IMG/VR virus record: IMGVR_UViG_3300017923_000001
Span: 1 to 39,320 of that record
Source of the DNA: a virus
Length of the DNA: 39,320 bases
Direction: 5' to 3' (one strand)
The notes under the pieces are model-generated. The model saw nothing but the letters and a program-made list of their open reading frames with translations, ran no database searches and was not told the origin of the DNA. A program made the translations under genes and the position numbers. Of this stretch, positions 30,191-37,577 are shown piece by piece (position 1 is the first letter of the stretch; each line of letters starts with the position of its first letter).

Positions 30191-30802
30191 ATGGAAACAA
30201 AAACAGAAATTTTTAAAGCATTTATAGAATTTCAAAAAGAATGTCCAAATTTACAGATGAATTCTATTGTAAATGTAAAAACAAAAAGTGGAGCTACTTA
30301 CAAATTTAAGTATGCTGATTTATCAAATATCCATAATATTGTTAAACCAATTTTGACAAAATTTCAATTAGGATTTACACAGATTTTTGATGGTCAAAAT
30401 ATTATTACAATTATTCTTCACGCTTCAGGACAAACAATTGAAAGTAAATTTGATATTTCAAATTATTTGAATAATACAAATCCACAAGATGCAGGAGCAG
30501 TTATTACTTATTTTAAAAGATATTCTTTGTCTGCAATTTTAGGACTAACAAGTGAAGAAGATGATGATGCAAATTCGGCATTGGGAAATGAAATAAAAAT
30601 GAATAAAGAAGAAGATACACGCCCTTGGTTGTCAGAAAAACAAAAAGACAAGGCAGTTGATAGAATAAGACGTGCAGATTTTGGAGAATTAACAAAAGAG
30701 GAGTTTAAAAAAAAGTTATTCGATGAATATAAAATGAAAAAAACTTATCGTGAAGAATTAGAAATTGAATTTAACAGTGATTTTAATGCAAAATTATTAT
30801 AA
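30191..30802 (+). CDS. ERF-family single-strand annealing protein
   Basis: 203 residues of the P22 ERF recombinase superfamily, which anneals complementary single strands during phage recombination. The conserved block AGAVITYFKRYSLSAILGLT followed by EEDDDAN (about 100-125) is diagnostic; the N-terminal YADL is also typical. The start is the second of two duplicated sequences AAACTATGGAAA (30168, 30188); the first ATG (30172) opens only an 18-codon frame. Confidence 0.9.
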   Translation: METKTEIFKAFIEFQKECPNLQMNSIVNVKTKSGATYKFKYADLSNIHNIVKPILTKFQLGFTQIFDGQNIITIILHASGQTIESKFDISNYLNNTNPQDAGAVITYFKRYSLSAILGLTSEEDDDANSALGNEIKMNKEEDTRPWLSEKQKDKAVDRIRRADFGELTKEEFKKKLFDEYKMKKTYREELEIEFNSDFNAKLL

Positions 30803-30804
30803 CT

Positions 30805-31266
30805 ATGAAAGCACTTAGTACAATTAATTTAATGCCATCAACAAATAATGAAGTTGATAAAATGTTTACTCTTATTAAACAAGAAATTTTATCAGGAAAT
30901 GAAAATCCTCTTAAATTAGAAGTACAATTAAAGGCAATGGAAATATTGATAAAAAAATTACGCTCTGACAATGAAATAAAAGAACAAATGATTGATGAGG
31001 GTATGAAATATCCTGAAAAATCATTTGAATTATTTGGAGCAAAATTTAGTAAAACAACCGTAGGAGTTAAGTATGATTTTGATGTTTGCCAGGATTCTGA
31101 ATGGCAAGATATTAAAGAACATGTCGAAAACTACAAAGCCAAACTAAAAGAACGTGAAGATTTTTTGAAGACTTTAAAGCAGCCAGTTGTTAATCCTGAT
31201 ACTGGAGAAATGATATATCCTGCAAACAAAACAGGAAAAGAAAGTATATCAGTAAAACTATTATAA
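30805..31266 (+). CDS. Hypothetical protein next to ERF
   Basis: 153 residues, helical, highly charged, with a coiled-coil region (ENYKAKLKEREDFLKTLKQ). Its order directly after the ERF gene suggests a recombination or single-strand-binding role, but no motif of a known nuclease or SSB is seen. It overlaps the next start by one base (TAATG). Confidence 0.65.
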   Translation: MKALSTINLMPSTNNEVDKMFTLIKQEILSGNENPLKLEVQLKAMEILIKKLRSDNEIKEQMIDEGMKYPEKSFELFGAKFSKTTVGVKYDFDVCQDSEWQDIKEHVENYKAKLKEREDFLKTLKQPVVNPDTGEMIYPANKTGKESISVKLL

Positions 31267-31676
31267 TGAATATTTTACAAGAAATAGAAAAAATAGTTAA
31301 TACTTACAATAAAAAGTATAAAGTATTAACTTTAAACCAGCTTATGGATGCCAAAAGTAAGCTGGTTACACTTCTTTGTAATTTTGCGGATGAAGTTGCA
31401 GAATCAAAAAGAGATAGTCTTATAACTACCGTTTACCGCAAATACCAACATCACAAAATGAAATCACAATTAATAGATGAAAGTTTTACGGTAGCATTAG
31501 CAGAATCTAAATCAATCGAAAAGGCTAAGGAAATAATGGAAGAAGAAACAAACTGCGAACATTCAGCTTATTTACACAAATTAAAACTAGATCAGTATAA
31601 TAGGATAGTTGACGATATTACACAACGAATTTCGATACTGAGAGATGAGCAAAATTATCATAAATCAATAAATTAA
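31266..31676 (+). CDS. Hypothetical helical protein
   Basis: 136 residues, helical throughout, with AESKSIEKAKEIMEEETNCE and a C-terminal coiled-coil. No family recognised. The start is coupled to the upstream stop. Probably part of the same recombination-linked transcript. Confidence 0.6.
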   Translation: MNILQEIEKIVNTYNKKYKVLTLNQLMDAKSKLVTLLCNFADEVAESKRDSLITTVYRKYQHHKMKSQLIDESFTVALAESKSIEKAKEIMEEETNCEHSAYLHKLKLDQYNRIVDDITQRISILRDEQNYHKSIN

Positions 31677-31752
31677 TAAGGAACAAATCCGAGAAGAAAA
31701 TATTCCTATGCCATCAAATTTTTGTCAATATTATAAATCTTAATTAATACAT

Positions 31753-32037
31753 ATGAAAACATATTTTGAAAATGAAGATGATGAATATTCTCATACAAAA
31801 GAATATTTCATCGAAAAAATGAGAACTGAAAATTTATCTGAAGTTCATGTTTTTGAAGCTAAAAAAGTTTATGGCACTGGATTTTTTTGGTGCGAAATTT
31901 TAGATGAAATCGGTGAAAGTGGAGAAAGTTGCGGCAAACTTTGCGAACATTATAGTCCACGAAATGGCAAAAATGGAATTTGTAAACATTCATTTTTGCC
32001 AGTTGAACCTGGCAAAAAAATAACTTTGAAATTATGA
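31753..32037 (+). CDS. Small cysteine-containing protein of unknown function
   Basis: 94 residues. Four cysteines and several histidines in the second half (ESCGKLCEHYSPRNGKNGIC, then KH) form a plausible zinc site. Acidic N-terminus. No family recognised. It overlaps the next gene by 4 bases (ATGA). The 76-base gap before it holds nothing recognisable. Confidence 0.65.
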   Translation: MKTYFENEDDEYSHTKEYFIEKMRTENLSEVHVFEAKKVYGTGFFWCEILDEIGESGESCGKLCEHYSPRNGKNGICKHSFLPVEPGKKITLKL

Positions 32038-32237
32038 AAAAACTATTAATCTTAATTGTCGGATTTTTGCTGGTTGGATATTCGCAACCTCACGAACCGC
32101 TATACACTGTTTTTTACGAAAATGAAAATGTAACCATCAAACATAGTCGAAACGTCAACAGAAACATACAAAATTTGGACTCTGTTAACGAAAAAAGGTT
32201 CGAGGTAGAACTATACTTGAAATTGAAAAACAAGTGA
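32034..32237 (+). CDS. Small exported protein
   Basis: 67 residues. MKKLLILIVGFLLVGYSQPH is a signal peptide or membrane anchor; the rest is a small charged domain (FYENENVTIKHSRNVNRN). No Cys for lipid attachment. Export to the periplasm from an early gene could mean a superinfection or envelope role (inference). Confidence 0.6.
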   Translation: MKKLLILIVGFLLVGYSQPHEPLYTVFYENENVTIKHSRNVNRNIQNLDSVNEKRFEVELYLKLKNK

Positions 32238-32277
32238 AAATTGAGGCTTATTTTGAATTTGAAAAAAATAAATAATC

Positions 32278-32595
32278 ATGAAAATAACACAATTACAAAC
32301 ATTAGAACAATTCATTGATTTTATTGAAAATTATAATTATAATAAAAAGTTAGGCAATGAATTTATAAAATATTATCTTATTTTGTCGTATAAAAAATTA
32401 TTATCAAAACCAATTACTAACGATATAAGCGATGAACTAAAATTAATAAATAATATTTTGGTTTGGGAAACATCTGAATATAAAACTTTAGGAGGACATT
32501 TTAAAAACTGGAAAGATGTAGCTGCTCATATGACATTAAAGGATTTAGCAGAAAAGACAGGAGGAAAATTAAAAGTTAAAAACCTTGAAATATAA
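32278..32595 (+). CDS. Hypothetical protein; intact paralogue of the 7872 remnant
   Basis: 105 residues, starting MKITQLQTLEQFIDFIEN, helical. Its last 39 codons (EYKTLGGHFKNWKDVAAHMT onward) align without gaps with the out-of-frame remnant at 7872-7991. The TLKDLAEKTGGKL segment resembles half of a helix-turn-helix, but the fold is uncertain. No family recognised. Confidence 0.65.
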   Translation: MKITQLQTLEQFIDFIENYNYNKKLGNEFIKYYLILSYKKLLSKPITNDISDELKLINNILVWETSEYKTLGGHFKNWKDVAAHMTLKDLAEKTGGKLKVKNLEI

Positions 32596-32601
32596 ATAAT
32601 T

Positions 32602-32799
32602 ATGAAAAATAAAAAATTAATAAAAAAATTATCCAAATTTAATCCTGATTCAGAAATAGTAATTACAGGATGTTATGGAAGTGAAACTGATGATATTTTG
32701 AGTATTGAAGAACTATATCGAAATAAAGTAGATGTGTTCACACATGATAAAACTTCTGAAAAAATTATAATAATTTCAACAGATATTTGTTCTGGATAA
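32602..32799 (+). CDS. Small protein of unknown function
   Basis: 65 residues: helical N-terminus (NKKLIKKLSKFNPDSEIVIT), then GCYGSETDDI and beta strands. The pattern is common among small phage proteins without known role. Short spacing to neighbours. Confidence 0.6.
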   Translation: MKNKKLIKKLSKFNPDSEIVITGCYGSETDDILSIEELYRNKVDVFTHDKTSEKIIIISTDICSG

Positions 32800-32821
32800 T
32801 AATAAATAACTAAATAAAAAA

Positions 32822-32989
32822 ATGGCAGAATTTAGATATAAAGGATATACTTATGATTTGTGGATAAAACCTTGGAAAAAAGGAAATAGAAAATATGAAT
32901 GTTTAAGGTGGAAAACTGGCGATAAACCTTCCTGGGAAAAAATACCTTATAATTTATTTTTAAAAATGAAAAAATTAAGTAAACTTTAA
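32822..32989 (+). CDS. Small basic protein (55 aa)
   Basis: A 55-residue frame (MAEFRYKGYTYDLWIKPWKK...) rich in aromatic and basic residues, with an A-rich leader (aaaaaATG) and 5 bases before the next start. Its amphipathic, tryptophan-rich composition makes it look like a real small protein. Function unknown. Confidence 0.55.
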   Translation: MAEFRYKGYTYDLWIKPWKKGNRKYECLRWKTGDKPSWEKIPYNLFLKMKKLSKL

Positions 32990-32994
32990 AAACT

Positions 32995-33411
32995 ATGAAA
33001 AATATTTTTAGAGGGAAAAATATTAACAATAATGAATGGATTTACGGTTATTATTATGCCAATCCTGTTTGTTGCTATATTTTACCTATTGGATGGGAAA
33101 TTTCAGAAAGATTAGATGCTATACAAGTTGATTCAAAAACAATTGATGAATTTACTGGATTAATTGATAAGGACAGTCGGGATATTTATGAAAATGATTT
33201 GCGGATAGATAATCGAGGTGTTATTTTCAGAATATACAGAGTTGCTGGCGGTTTTGCTATAAAGGCTGACTATTGGAAATCAGATTGTAAAGATTTAGTG
33301 CTTTCTGATGATTTGATTTTAGAACCATTAGCAAATCCGCAAATGACAGCTTGGCTGATTGAAAATACTAAACATTTTAGTACTATTCATGAACATCCTG
33401 AATTACAATAA
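32995..33411 (+). CDS. YopX-family protein
   Basis: 138 residues of the YopX group found in many phages: N-terminal FRGKNINNNEWIYGYYYANP, then TIDEFTGLIDKDSRDIYEND and the closing beta region. The biochemical function is unknown; homologues sit in early regions. Started at the motif AACTATG. Confidence 0.88.
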   Translation: MKNIFRGKNINNNEWIYGYYYANPVCCYILPIGWEISERLDAIQVDSKTIDEFTGLIDKDSRDIYENDLRIDNRGVIFRIYRVAGGFAIKADYWKSDCKDLVLSDDLILEPLANPQMTAWLIENTKHFSTIHEHPELQ

Positions 33412-33441
33412 AAAATTGAAATCATTAAAAACTATACTGCT

Positions 33442-33747
33442 ATGAAAAGTAAAAAAGAAAAATTATCGTTAGAGATAAAAAAAGAAAAATTATCATACTT
33501 TGGAAGTATGAATTACGTTGTTCAAATATTTTCTAAAAAAGATTCAGATAAAGCACAAGTTGACATATATCAACCACGAAGAAATAAGGCTTTCACTGAA
33601 TTTACAACAAAAGAAGAATTAAGACCTCAAGTCGAAGAAACAATTGAACGCATGAAAATTGCTATACAACAAATGCAGGAATATTTAGATGGCAAAAGAG
33701 ATATTGTTTATTATTGGCAACTTGATGATGAAAAGCATAATTTTTAA
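33442..33747 (+). CDS. Hypothetical protein
   Basis: 101 residues: lysine-rich N-terminus, beta strands around SMNYVVQIFSKKDSDKAQVD, then a long helix (VEETIERMKIAIQQMQEYLD). No family recognised. Confidence 0.6.
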   Translation: MKSKKEKLSLEIKKEKLSYFGSMNYVVQIFSKKDSDKAQVDIYQPRRNKAFTEFTTKEELRPQVEETIERMKIAIQQMQEYLDGKRDIVYYWQLDDEKHNF

Positions 33748-33761
33748 GTAATAGAACTATA

Positions 33762-33920
33762 ATGAAAAGTAAAACAATAATAATTCAAAACACGATAATA
33801 GCTTTGTCTAAACTGCCTCCTGAAGAACAAATTAAATATTCAAAAGATAGAAAAATGAGTCCAAAGGATATGATTCATAAAATAACAAAATCCAGAATAC
33901 AATATATGATCGAAAAATGA
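33762..33920 (+). CDS. Small helical protein (52 aa)
   Basis: Frame of 52 residues (MKSKTIIIQNTIIALSKLPP...), basic and helical, filling the gap between its neighbours. The leader ataATG is A/T-rich. Function unknown. Confidence 0.45.
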   Translation: MKSKTIIIQNTIIALSKLPPEEQIKYSKDRKMSPKDMIHKITKSRIQYMIEK

Positions 33921-33947
33921 AAATTATTAATTTTTAATTATTGAAAA

Positions 33948-34160
33948 ATGGCAAAAATAGAAATGGATATAAAACAATTCAACGATATCAATACTTCGTT
34001 ATCAGAAATTATATCTACTTTGTCAGAATTTGACAACGTGGATATTGTTGCTGCAAAAAAATCAATCAAAGATGCCGGCAAAAAGATAAGTGAATACTAT
34101 TATCGTTATGAGCAATCAACTATTTATCCGAAAGATGCTGAAAAACTTGAAACTGTGTGA
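33948..34160 (+). CDS. Small helical protein of unknown function
   Basis: 70 residues, helical (FNDINTSLSEIISTLSEF; AAKKSIKDAGKKISEYYYRY), ending LETV. It precedes the NinG-like gene by 3 bases, so both are probably translated from the same transcript. No family recognised. Confidence 0.6.
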   Translation: MAKIEMDIKQFNDINTSLSEIISTLSEFDNVDIVAAKKSIKDAGKKISEYYYRYEQSTIYPKDAEKLETV

Positions 34161-34163
34161 AAA

Positions 34164-34562
34164 ATGGCAAAAAAGAAAAAGACAGTAGCTAAACTAAAAC
34201 AGGATGTGCAAAAAATTTTCAATGAATATATCCGATTAAGAGATATAGATAAACCTTGCATAAGCTGTGGACAATTTAAGGATAATATGCAAGCCGGTCA
34301 TTTCTTTTCAGTAAGAATGTATGATGCTTTAAGATTCGATGAGGATAATTGTGCAGGGGAGTGTTCTGGTTGTAACTGCTTCAATGATAGCCATTTAATA
34401 CCTTATAGAGATAATTTGTTGAGCCGGATAGGGCAACAACGATTTGATGAATTATATGAAAGGGCGGCAAATTATAAAAAAAACGGATACAAATGGAGCA
34501 GGTCTGAACTTTTAGAGCTTAAAGAATATTATCAAAAAAAAGTTAAAGAATTAAAAAATTAA
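34164..34562 (+). CDS. NinG-like recombination protein
   Basis: 132 residues of the lambda NinG (Rap) family, a junction-specific nuclease that helps phage recombination. Motifs: PCISCGQFKDNMQAGHFF, YDALRFDEDNC, CSGCNCF and the YRDNLLSRIG region with the Cys-based zinc site. It fits with the ERF protein upstream as a recombination set. Confidence 0.87.
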   Translation: MAKKKKTVAKLKQDVQKIFNEYIRLRDIDKPCISCGQFKDNMQAGHFFSVRMYDALRFDEDNCAGECSGCNCFNDSHLIPYRDNLLSRIGQQRFDELYERAANYKKNGYKWSRSELLELKEYYQKKVKELKN

Positions 34563-34568
34563 CATAAA

Positions 34569-34997
34569 ATGGCATATATTAGTAAAAAACAAAGAGAAAA
34601 AATTAAACAAAAGTTTGATGGCCTTTGTGCATATTCAGGTACTAAACTTGAGGATGATTGGCAAATAGACCACATTATACCTGTCAGAAGAAATCCAGAT
34701 AAAAGTTTACAACCAACCGAGCTTGATTGTGAAGAAAATCTCGTCCCTGTACAAAAATTAATTAATCATTATAAACATTCGTTAGATTTAGAAACATTTA
34801 GAAACTGGCATTTAAAAGGGTTGCATAATAGATTGGGAAAATTACCAAAAAATCCAAAAACAGAAAAATCAAAACGGAAAATAGAATATTTGAATAAAAT
34901 AGCTTCATATTTCAAAATTACACCAACAAAACCATTTTCTGGAACTTTTTATTTTGAAAAAAAACATGACAAAAGTCATTGTTTAGAACAAAAATAA
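34569..34997 (+). CDS. HNH endonuclease
   Basis: 142 residues. The HNH core is QIDHIIPVRR (His-rich beta strand) followed by ENLVPVQKLINHYKHS; the usual structural Cys pairs are not complete (only CAYSG), so it may lack the zinc knuckle. Likely a DNA nuclease with a role in replication or packaging, or a homing type. Ends within the second copy of a 22-bp palindromic repeat. Confidence 0.8.
   Translation: MAYISKKQREKIKQKFDGLCAYSGTKLEDDWQIDHIIPVRRNPDKSLQPTELDCEENLVPVQKLINHYKHSLDLETFRNWHLKGLHNRLGKLPKNPKTEKSKRKIEYLNKIASYFKITPTKPFSGTFYFEKKHDKSHCLEQK
34963..34984. repeat. 22-bp repeat with palindrome, copy 2
   Basis: Identical to 29450-29471; here it encodes HDKSHCL of the HNH protein. Both copies carry TGACAAAAGTCA. 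Confidence 0.7.
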
Positions 34998-35030
34998 TTG
35001 TTAGCTTGCATTAAATTAAAAATTAAAGCT

Positions 35031-35447
35031 ATGAAAAAAGTACCTATTTCAAGAAATTTGCCTCTCAAATTCACAATTCTAAAAACAAAATTAGAACATG
35101 AAATTGAGTTACATTTTGAAGATGATGTTTACGAACATCTGACAAAGGGTAAAAATGAATTTAACCTTTATATCGAGATTACAGAACATGGAAGTACTTA
35201 CCATATAGACGGTAAATATAGATGTTTGGTTCCGGTATATCGAAAAGAAGAACTGGAATGTTACAAATTAACAGGTGGAAAGCGGATCCCTTGTGAACTA
35301 AAAATTCTACCAGTAAATAATAATCCAAACAAATCATCTTTAATCGATGAAATGGATAAAATTATCGAAAAGGAAAAGTTAAGAATCGAAGAAAGAAATA
35401 GAGATATTCGCCACGGCGAACGACTAAAAGAAATATACGACCTATGA
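35031..35447 (+). CDS. Hypothetical protein
   Basis: 138 residues from ATG 35031 (MKKVPISRNLPLKFTILKTK). An upstream TTG in frame (34998) is unlikely. Beta-rich first half with an ITEHGSTYHIDGKYR motif, charged helical C-terminus. No family recognised. Overlaps the next gene by 4 bases. Confidence 0.65.
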   Translation: MKKVPISRNLPLKFTILKTKLEHEIELHFEDDVYEHLTKGKNEFNLYIEITEHGSTYHIDGKYRCLVPVYRKEELECYKLTGGKRIPCELKILPVNNNPNKSSLIDEMDKIIEKEKLRIEERNRDIRHGERLKEIYDL

Positions 35448-35680
35448 TAATTAATACTATTCAGGAGCTTGAAACGATAGCCAAATTAAAGCCTAAAATT
35501 GAAAAGGCTCAGGAGCGACAAAAAGAAATCGAGAAAAAAGGCCAGTATTATATTTTAGAAGATTTTGCTCCTAAAACTGCTGTATTCGTACCGAAAGGTA
35601 AAAATGTAAAAAAATACCTTGAAAATCATAAAAATAAATTAGAAAATAGAAACAACAAAATTAAAAAACTAAAGCTATGA
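35444..35680 (+). CDS. Small coiled-coil protein
   Basis: 78 residues with a charged coiled-coil (LKPKIEKAQERQKEIEKKGQ), a short non-helical middle (FAPKTAVFVPKGKN) and a basic tail. No family recognised. Starts and ends overlap its neighbours. Confidence 0.58.
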   Translation: MIINTIQELETIAKLKPKIEKAQERQKEIEKKGQYYILEDFAPKTAVFVPKGKNVKKYLENHKNKLENRNNKIKKLKL

Positions 35681-36171
35681 AAAAAACCTACAATGAAATT
35701 GTAAAATTGCTAAAGGCAAATGCAAAAACAGATGATTTTCGTGAACAGAGATATTTCAAATTTGAAGTTTATGAAAGATATTTTGTCGTTTTTGATTCAG
35801 AAACAGGAGGTCTTGTGGCAAATTTTGATGGCATTAATAAAATATATTACCTTAATCGTGATACTCCATATTGCCTGGATCCGGAACTTGAAAAGCTAAA
35901 AGACAATATCCAGGCAAAAATTAATCAAAAAAAATGTAATAAAGGATTACCTACTGGACAGTGTTGCTGCAATTGTGGAAATCACTATGAAGATTTTTAC
36001 CATTGTATAACTGAACCAAAACCAGATAGTTATGATAAAAATAATCCAAAATGCGTTTGTAATGTTCACAAAGGATGGATTTGTTTAGTTAGCTTTGAAG
36101 GCGAGGAACCGAAGGCACATAGCGACTGGAGTGAACATGGATTTTGCGAAATGTGGAGACCTAAAAAATGA
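35677..36171 (+). CDS. Cysteine-rich protein of unknown function
   Basis: 164 residues. N-terminal half alpha/beta; the C-terminal 70 residues hold ten cysteines (QCCCNCGNH, HC, KCVCNVHKGWIC, FC) and are probably zinc-binding. The cluster followed by FEGEEPKAHSDWSEHGFC is a pattern seen in small phage proteins, function unknown. Confidence 0.68.
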   Translation: MKKTYNEIVKLLKANAKTDDFREQRYFKFEVYERYFVVFDSETGGLVANFDGINKIYYLNRDTPYCLDPELEKLKDNIQAKINQKKCNKGLPTGQCCCNCGNHYEDFYHCITEPKPDSYDKNNPKCVCNVHKGWICLVSFEGEEPKAHSDWSEHGFCEMWRPKK

Positions 36172-36177
36172 ACAATT

Positions 36178-36549
36178 ATGTTTTTACTTGAATTATACGA
36201 TAGAATTGGAAACAAACTAAAGATAGGTGATATTGTCAAAGTATCAAATGGCCAGGATTTTTCTTTTTTTGCAGAAGTGAAATATCTTGAAGAAGAACAA
36301 GTGATAACTCCTTTTCACACTTTTAGTTTTCATTCGTTTGAAAAAGTTGAAAAAGTGCCGGATAGTGCTAAGTTACTGGACGAAAAAAGATACAAAATTT
36401 GGTACGTTTATCCGCATGAAAAAGACGATGAAAAAGCGAAAAAAGATGCTGAAAAATATCTATCGTCCTGGCGAAATTGCGAGCATCATTTAGAAAAAAG
36501 ATGTTTTAGAATTAAAAAAGTAAACGAAGAACAATTGAAATTATTTTAA
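36178..36549 (+). CDS. Hypothetical protein
   Basis: 123 residues. The N-terminus (YDRIGNKLKIGDIVKVSNGQ) resembles an SH3-like beta-barrel; the rest is charged and helical. Its last bases (36531-36549) form the left copy of a 19-bp direct repeat that flanks the next gene. No family recognised. Confidence 0.6.
   Translation: MFLLELYDRIGNKLKIGDIVKVSNGQDFSFFAEVKYLEEEQVITPFHTFSFHSFEKVEKVPDSAKLLDEKRYKIWYVYPHEKDDEKAKKDAEKYLSSWRNCEHHLEKRCFRIKKVNEEQLKLF
36531..36549. repeat. 19-bp direct repeat flanking an HNH gene, left copy
   Basis: ACAATTGAAATTATTTTAA here and again at 36942-36960. Both copies form the 3' ends of genes (encoding QLKLF and stop), and they enclose exactly the HNH gene in between. 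Confidence 0.85.
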
Positions 36550-36552
36550 AAT

Positions 36553-36960
36553 ATGCCGATAAAGCCCGAAAATAAGAAACTTTACCCGCCCAACTGGGAT
36601 CAGATATCATATGATATCCGAACCAACAGGGCAAAGGGCCGTTGTGAAGTGTGTGGTGTAAAAAACCACAGCATTATTAAGCGAAACCCTGATGGCACCT
36701 TCCGGTATATAAACAGTGTTGACTGGGACATGATAAATGCACGTATTAAGTGGAGTTGTTCTAACCTGTCTGAAAGTTTGCGTTACCATGGTTTTATTCG
36801 CGTAGTGCTAACCGTGGCACATTTAGACCACAACCCGGCCAACTGCGATAACAATAACCTCAAAGCTATGTGCCAGCGTTGCCATAACAGATACGATAGA
36901 CAGCACCGAAAAGATACACGTATGAAAAATAAATTGAAAGGACAATTGAAATTATTTTAA
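36553..36960 (+). CDS. HNH endonuclease, probable insertion
   Basis: 135 residues. The C-terminal half holds an HNH zinc fold: TVAHLDHNPANCDNNN followed by LKAMCQRCHNRYDRQHR, with CEVCG near residue 32 as the partner Cys pair. Codon use is richer in G and C than in flanking genes (gggccg, accgtgg). Its end is a copy of the end of the previous gene, so it looks like an inserted mobile nuclease gene that repaired or duplicated the junction. Confidence 0.82.
   Translation: MPIKPENKKLYPPNWDQISYDIRTNRAKGRCEVCGVKNHSIIKRNPDGTFRYINSVDWDMINARIKWSCSNLSESLRYHGFIRVVLTVAHLDHNPANCDNNNLKAMCQRCHNRYDRQHRKDTRMKNKLKGQLKLF
36942..36960. repeat. 19-bp direct repeat flanking an HNH gene, right copy
   Basis: Second copy of ACAATTGAAATTATTTTAA. 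See the left copy at 36531. Confidence 0.85.
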
Positions 36961-36962
36961 CC

Positions 36963-37196
36963 ATGAAAAAAGAAACTAAAAGTAAAACAGAAAAAGAAGT
37001 TACATCAACAATGAACAGAGAACCATTAACTTTAATAGCTAAAAAATCTTCTAAAGGATTAAACATAACTATTGAAATAGGTGACTTTAGTTTGATAGAA
37101 TGTTCAGGCATAGCTAATTATTTTTTTCAAATAATGAATGAAAAAATGGCAAATTACATAAAAAACCAAAATAATGAAAAAAGAAAGACAAATTAA
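36963..37196 (+). CDS. Hypothetical protein
   Basis: 77 residues: lysine-rich start, then beta strand (EPLTLIAKKSSKGLNITIEI) and a C-terminal helix. No family recognised. It overlaps the next small frame by 23 bases. Confidence 0.58.
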   Translation: MKKETKSKTEKEVTSTMNREPLTLIAKKSSKGLNITIEIGDFSLIECSGIANYFFQIMNEKMANYIKNQNNEKRKTN

Positions 37197-37266
37197 GCGT
37201 ATTGCAACACTTTTGCAGATTTTAATAATTTTAGGATTAATTTTATTTGTGATTATTGTTTTTTAA
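37174..37266 (+). CDS. Small membrane protein (30 aa)
   Basis: Frame of 30 residues, a basic start then LLQILIILGLILFVIIVF to the end: one membrane span. Resembles the other small membrane peptides at 7988 and 11529. Overlaps the previous gene in another frame. Confidence 0.45.
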   Translation: MKKERQIKRIATLLQILIILGLILFVIIVF

Positions 37267-37285
37267 TAAACTTTTTGTATATTTG
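37256..37285 (+). promoter_or_regulatory. Bacteroidota-type promoter before the replication genes
   Basis: TTG at 37256-37258, 19 bases, TATATTTG at 37278-37285. Followed by a palindrome and a GC-rich hairpin before the next gene. Confidence 0.62.
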
Positions 37286-37295
37286 TGGGTGAAAA

Positions 37296-37307
37296 GTGAT
37301 TAATCAC
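37296..37307. promoter_or_regulatory. Candidate operator palindrome
   Basis: GTGATTAATCAC, a perfect 12-bp palindrome just downstream of the -7 element, where a bound regulator would block transcription. Confidence 0.5.
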
Positions 37308-37319
37308 AATAGACAAAAT

Positions 37320-37337
37320 CCCGGGAGAAATCCCGGG
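37320..37337 (+). other. Leader hairpin
   Basis: Two CCCGGG blocks (37320-37325, 37332-37337) around a 6-base loop AGAAAT, in the leader of the helix-turn-helix gene. Could act as attenuator or leader stabiliser; no T-run follows, so it is not a standard terminator. Confidence 0.5.
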
Positions 37338-37366
37338 TTATTTCGGACAAAATTGTAACATAGGTT

Positions 37367-37546
37367 ATGGAATTGATAAAATATAGTGAAAAATTACTGA
37401 TCTGGATGCACAGGCATAATAAAACAATTAACTGGCTTGCATCTAATTTAGGACAATCACGTCAATTAGTAAGCAAAAAAATAAAAGAGAACAATTTTAA
37501 TAGCTTTGATAAATCCGTTATTTCAAGTTTAGGGTTTAATGGCTAA
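37367..37546 (+). CDS. Small helix-turn-helix protein (59 aa)
   Basis: 59 residues. INWLASNLGQSRQLVSKKIK (21-40) fits a helix-turn-helix; the whole protein is helical. It stands directly behind a promoter, a palindromic operator-like site and a leader hairpin, so it may control its own promoter as a Cro-like protein. Overlaps the next possible start. Confidence 0.6.
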   Translation: MELIKYSEKLLIWMHRHNKTINWLASNLGQSRQLVSKKIKENNFNSFDKSVISSLGFNG

Positions 37547-37577
37547 TTTTTTTTCTTTGAACTTTAACAAATGTAAT

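Noticed and set aside
30172-30228. Separate 18-residue gene before ERF
   Set aside because: It arises from a small duplication of AAACTATGGAAA; no sign that the short peptide is used.
34998-35030. TTG start for the 35031 gene
   Set aside because: A good ATG with the AGCTATG motif follows 33 bases later.
37320-37337. Terminator
   Set aside because: The CCCGGG hairpin lies downstream of a promoter and is followed by TTATTTCGG, not a T-run.
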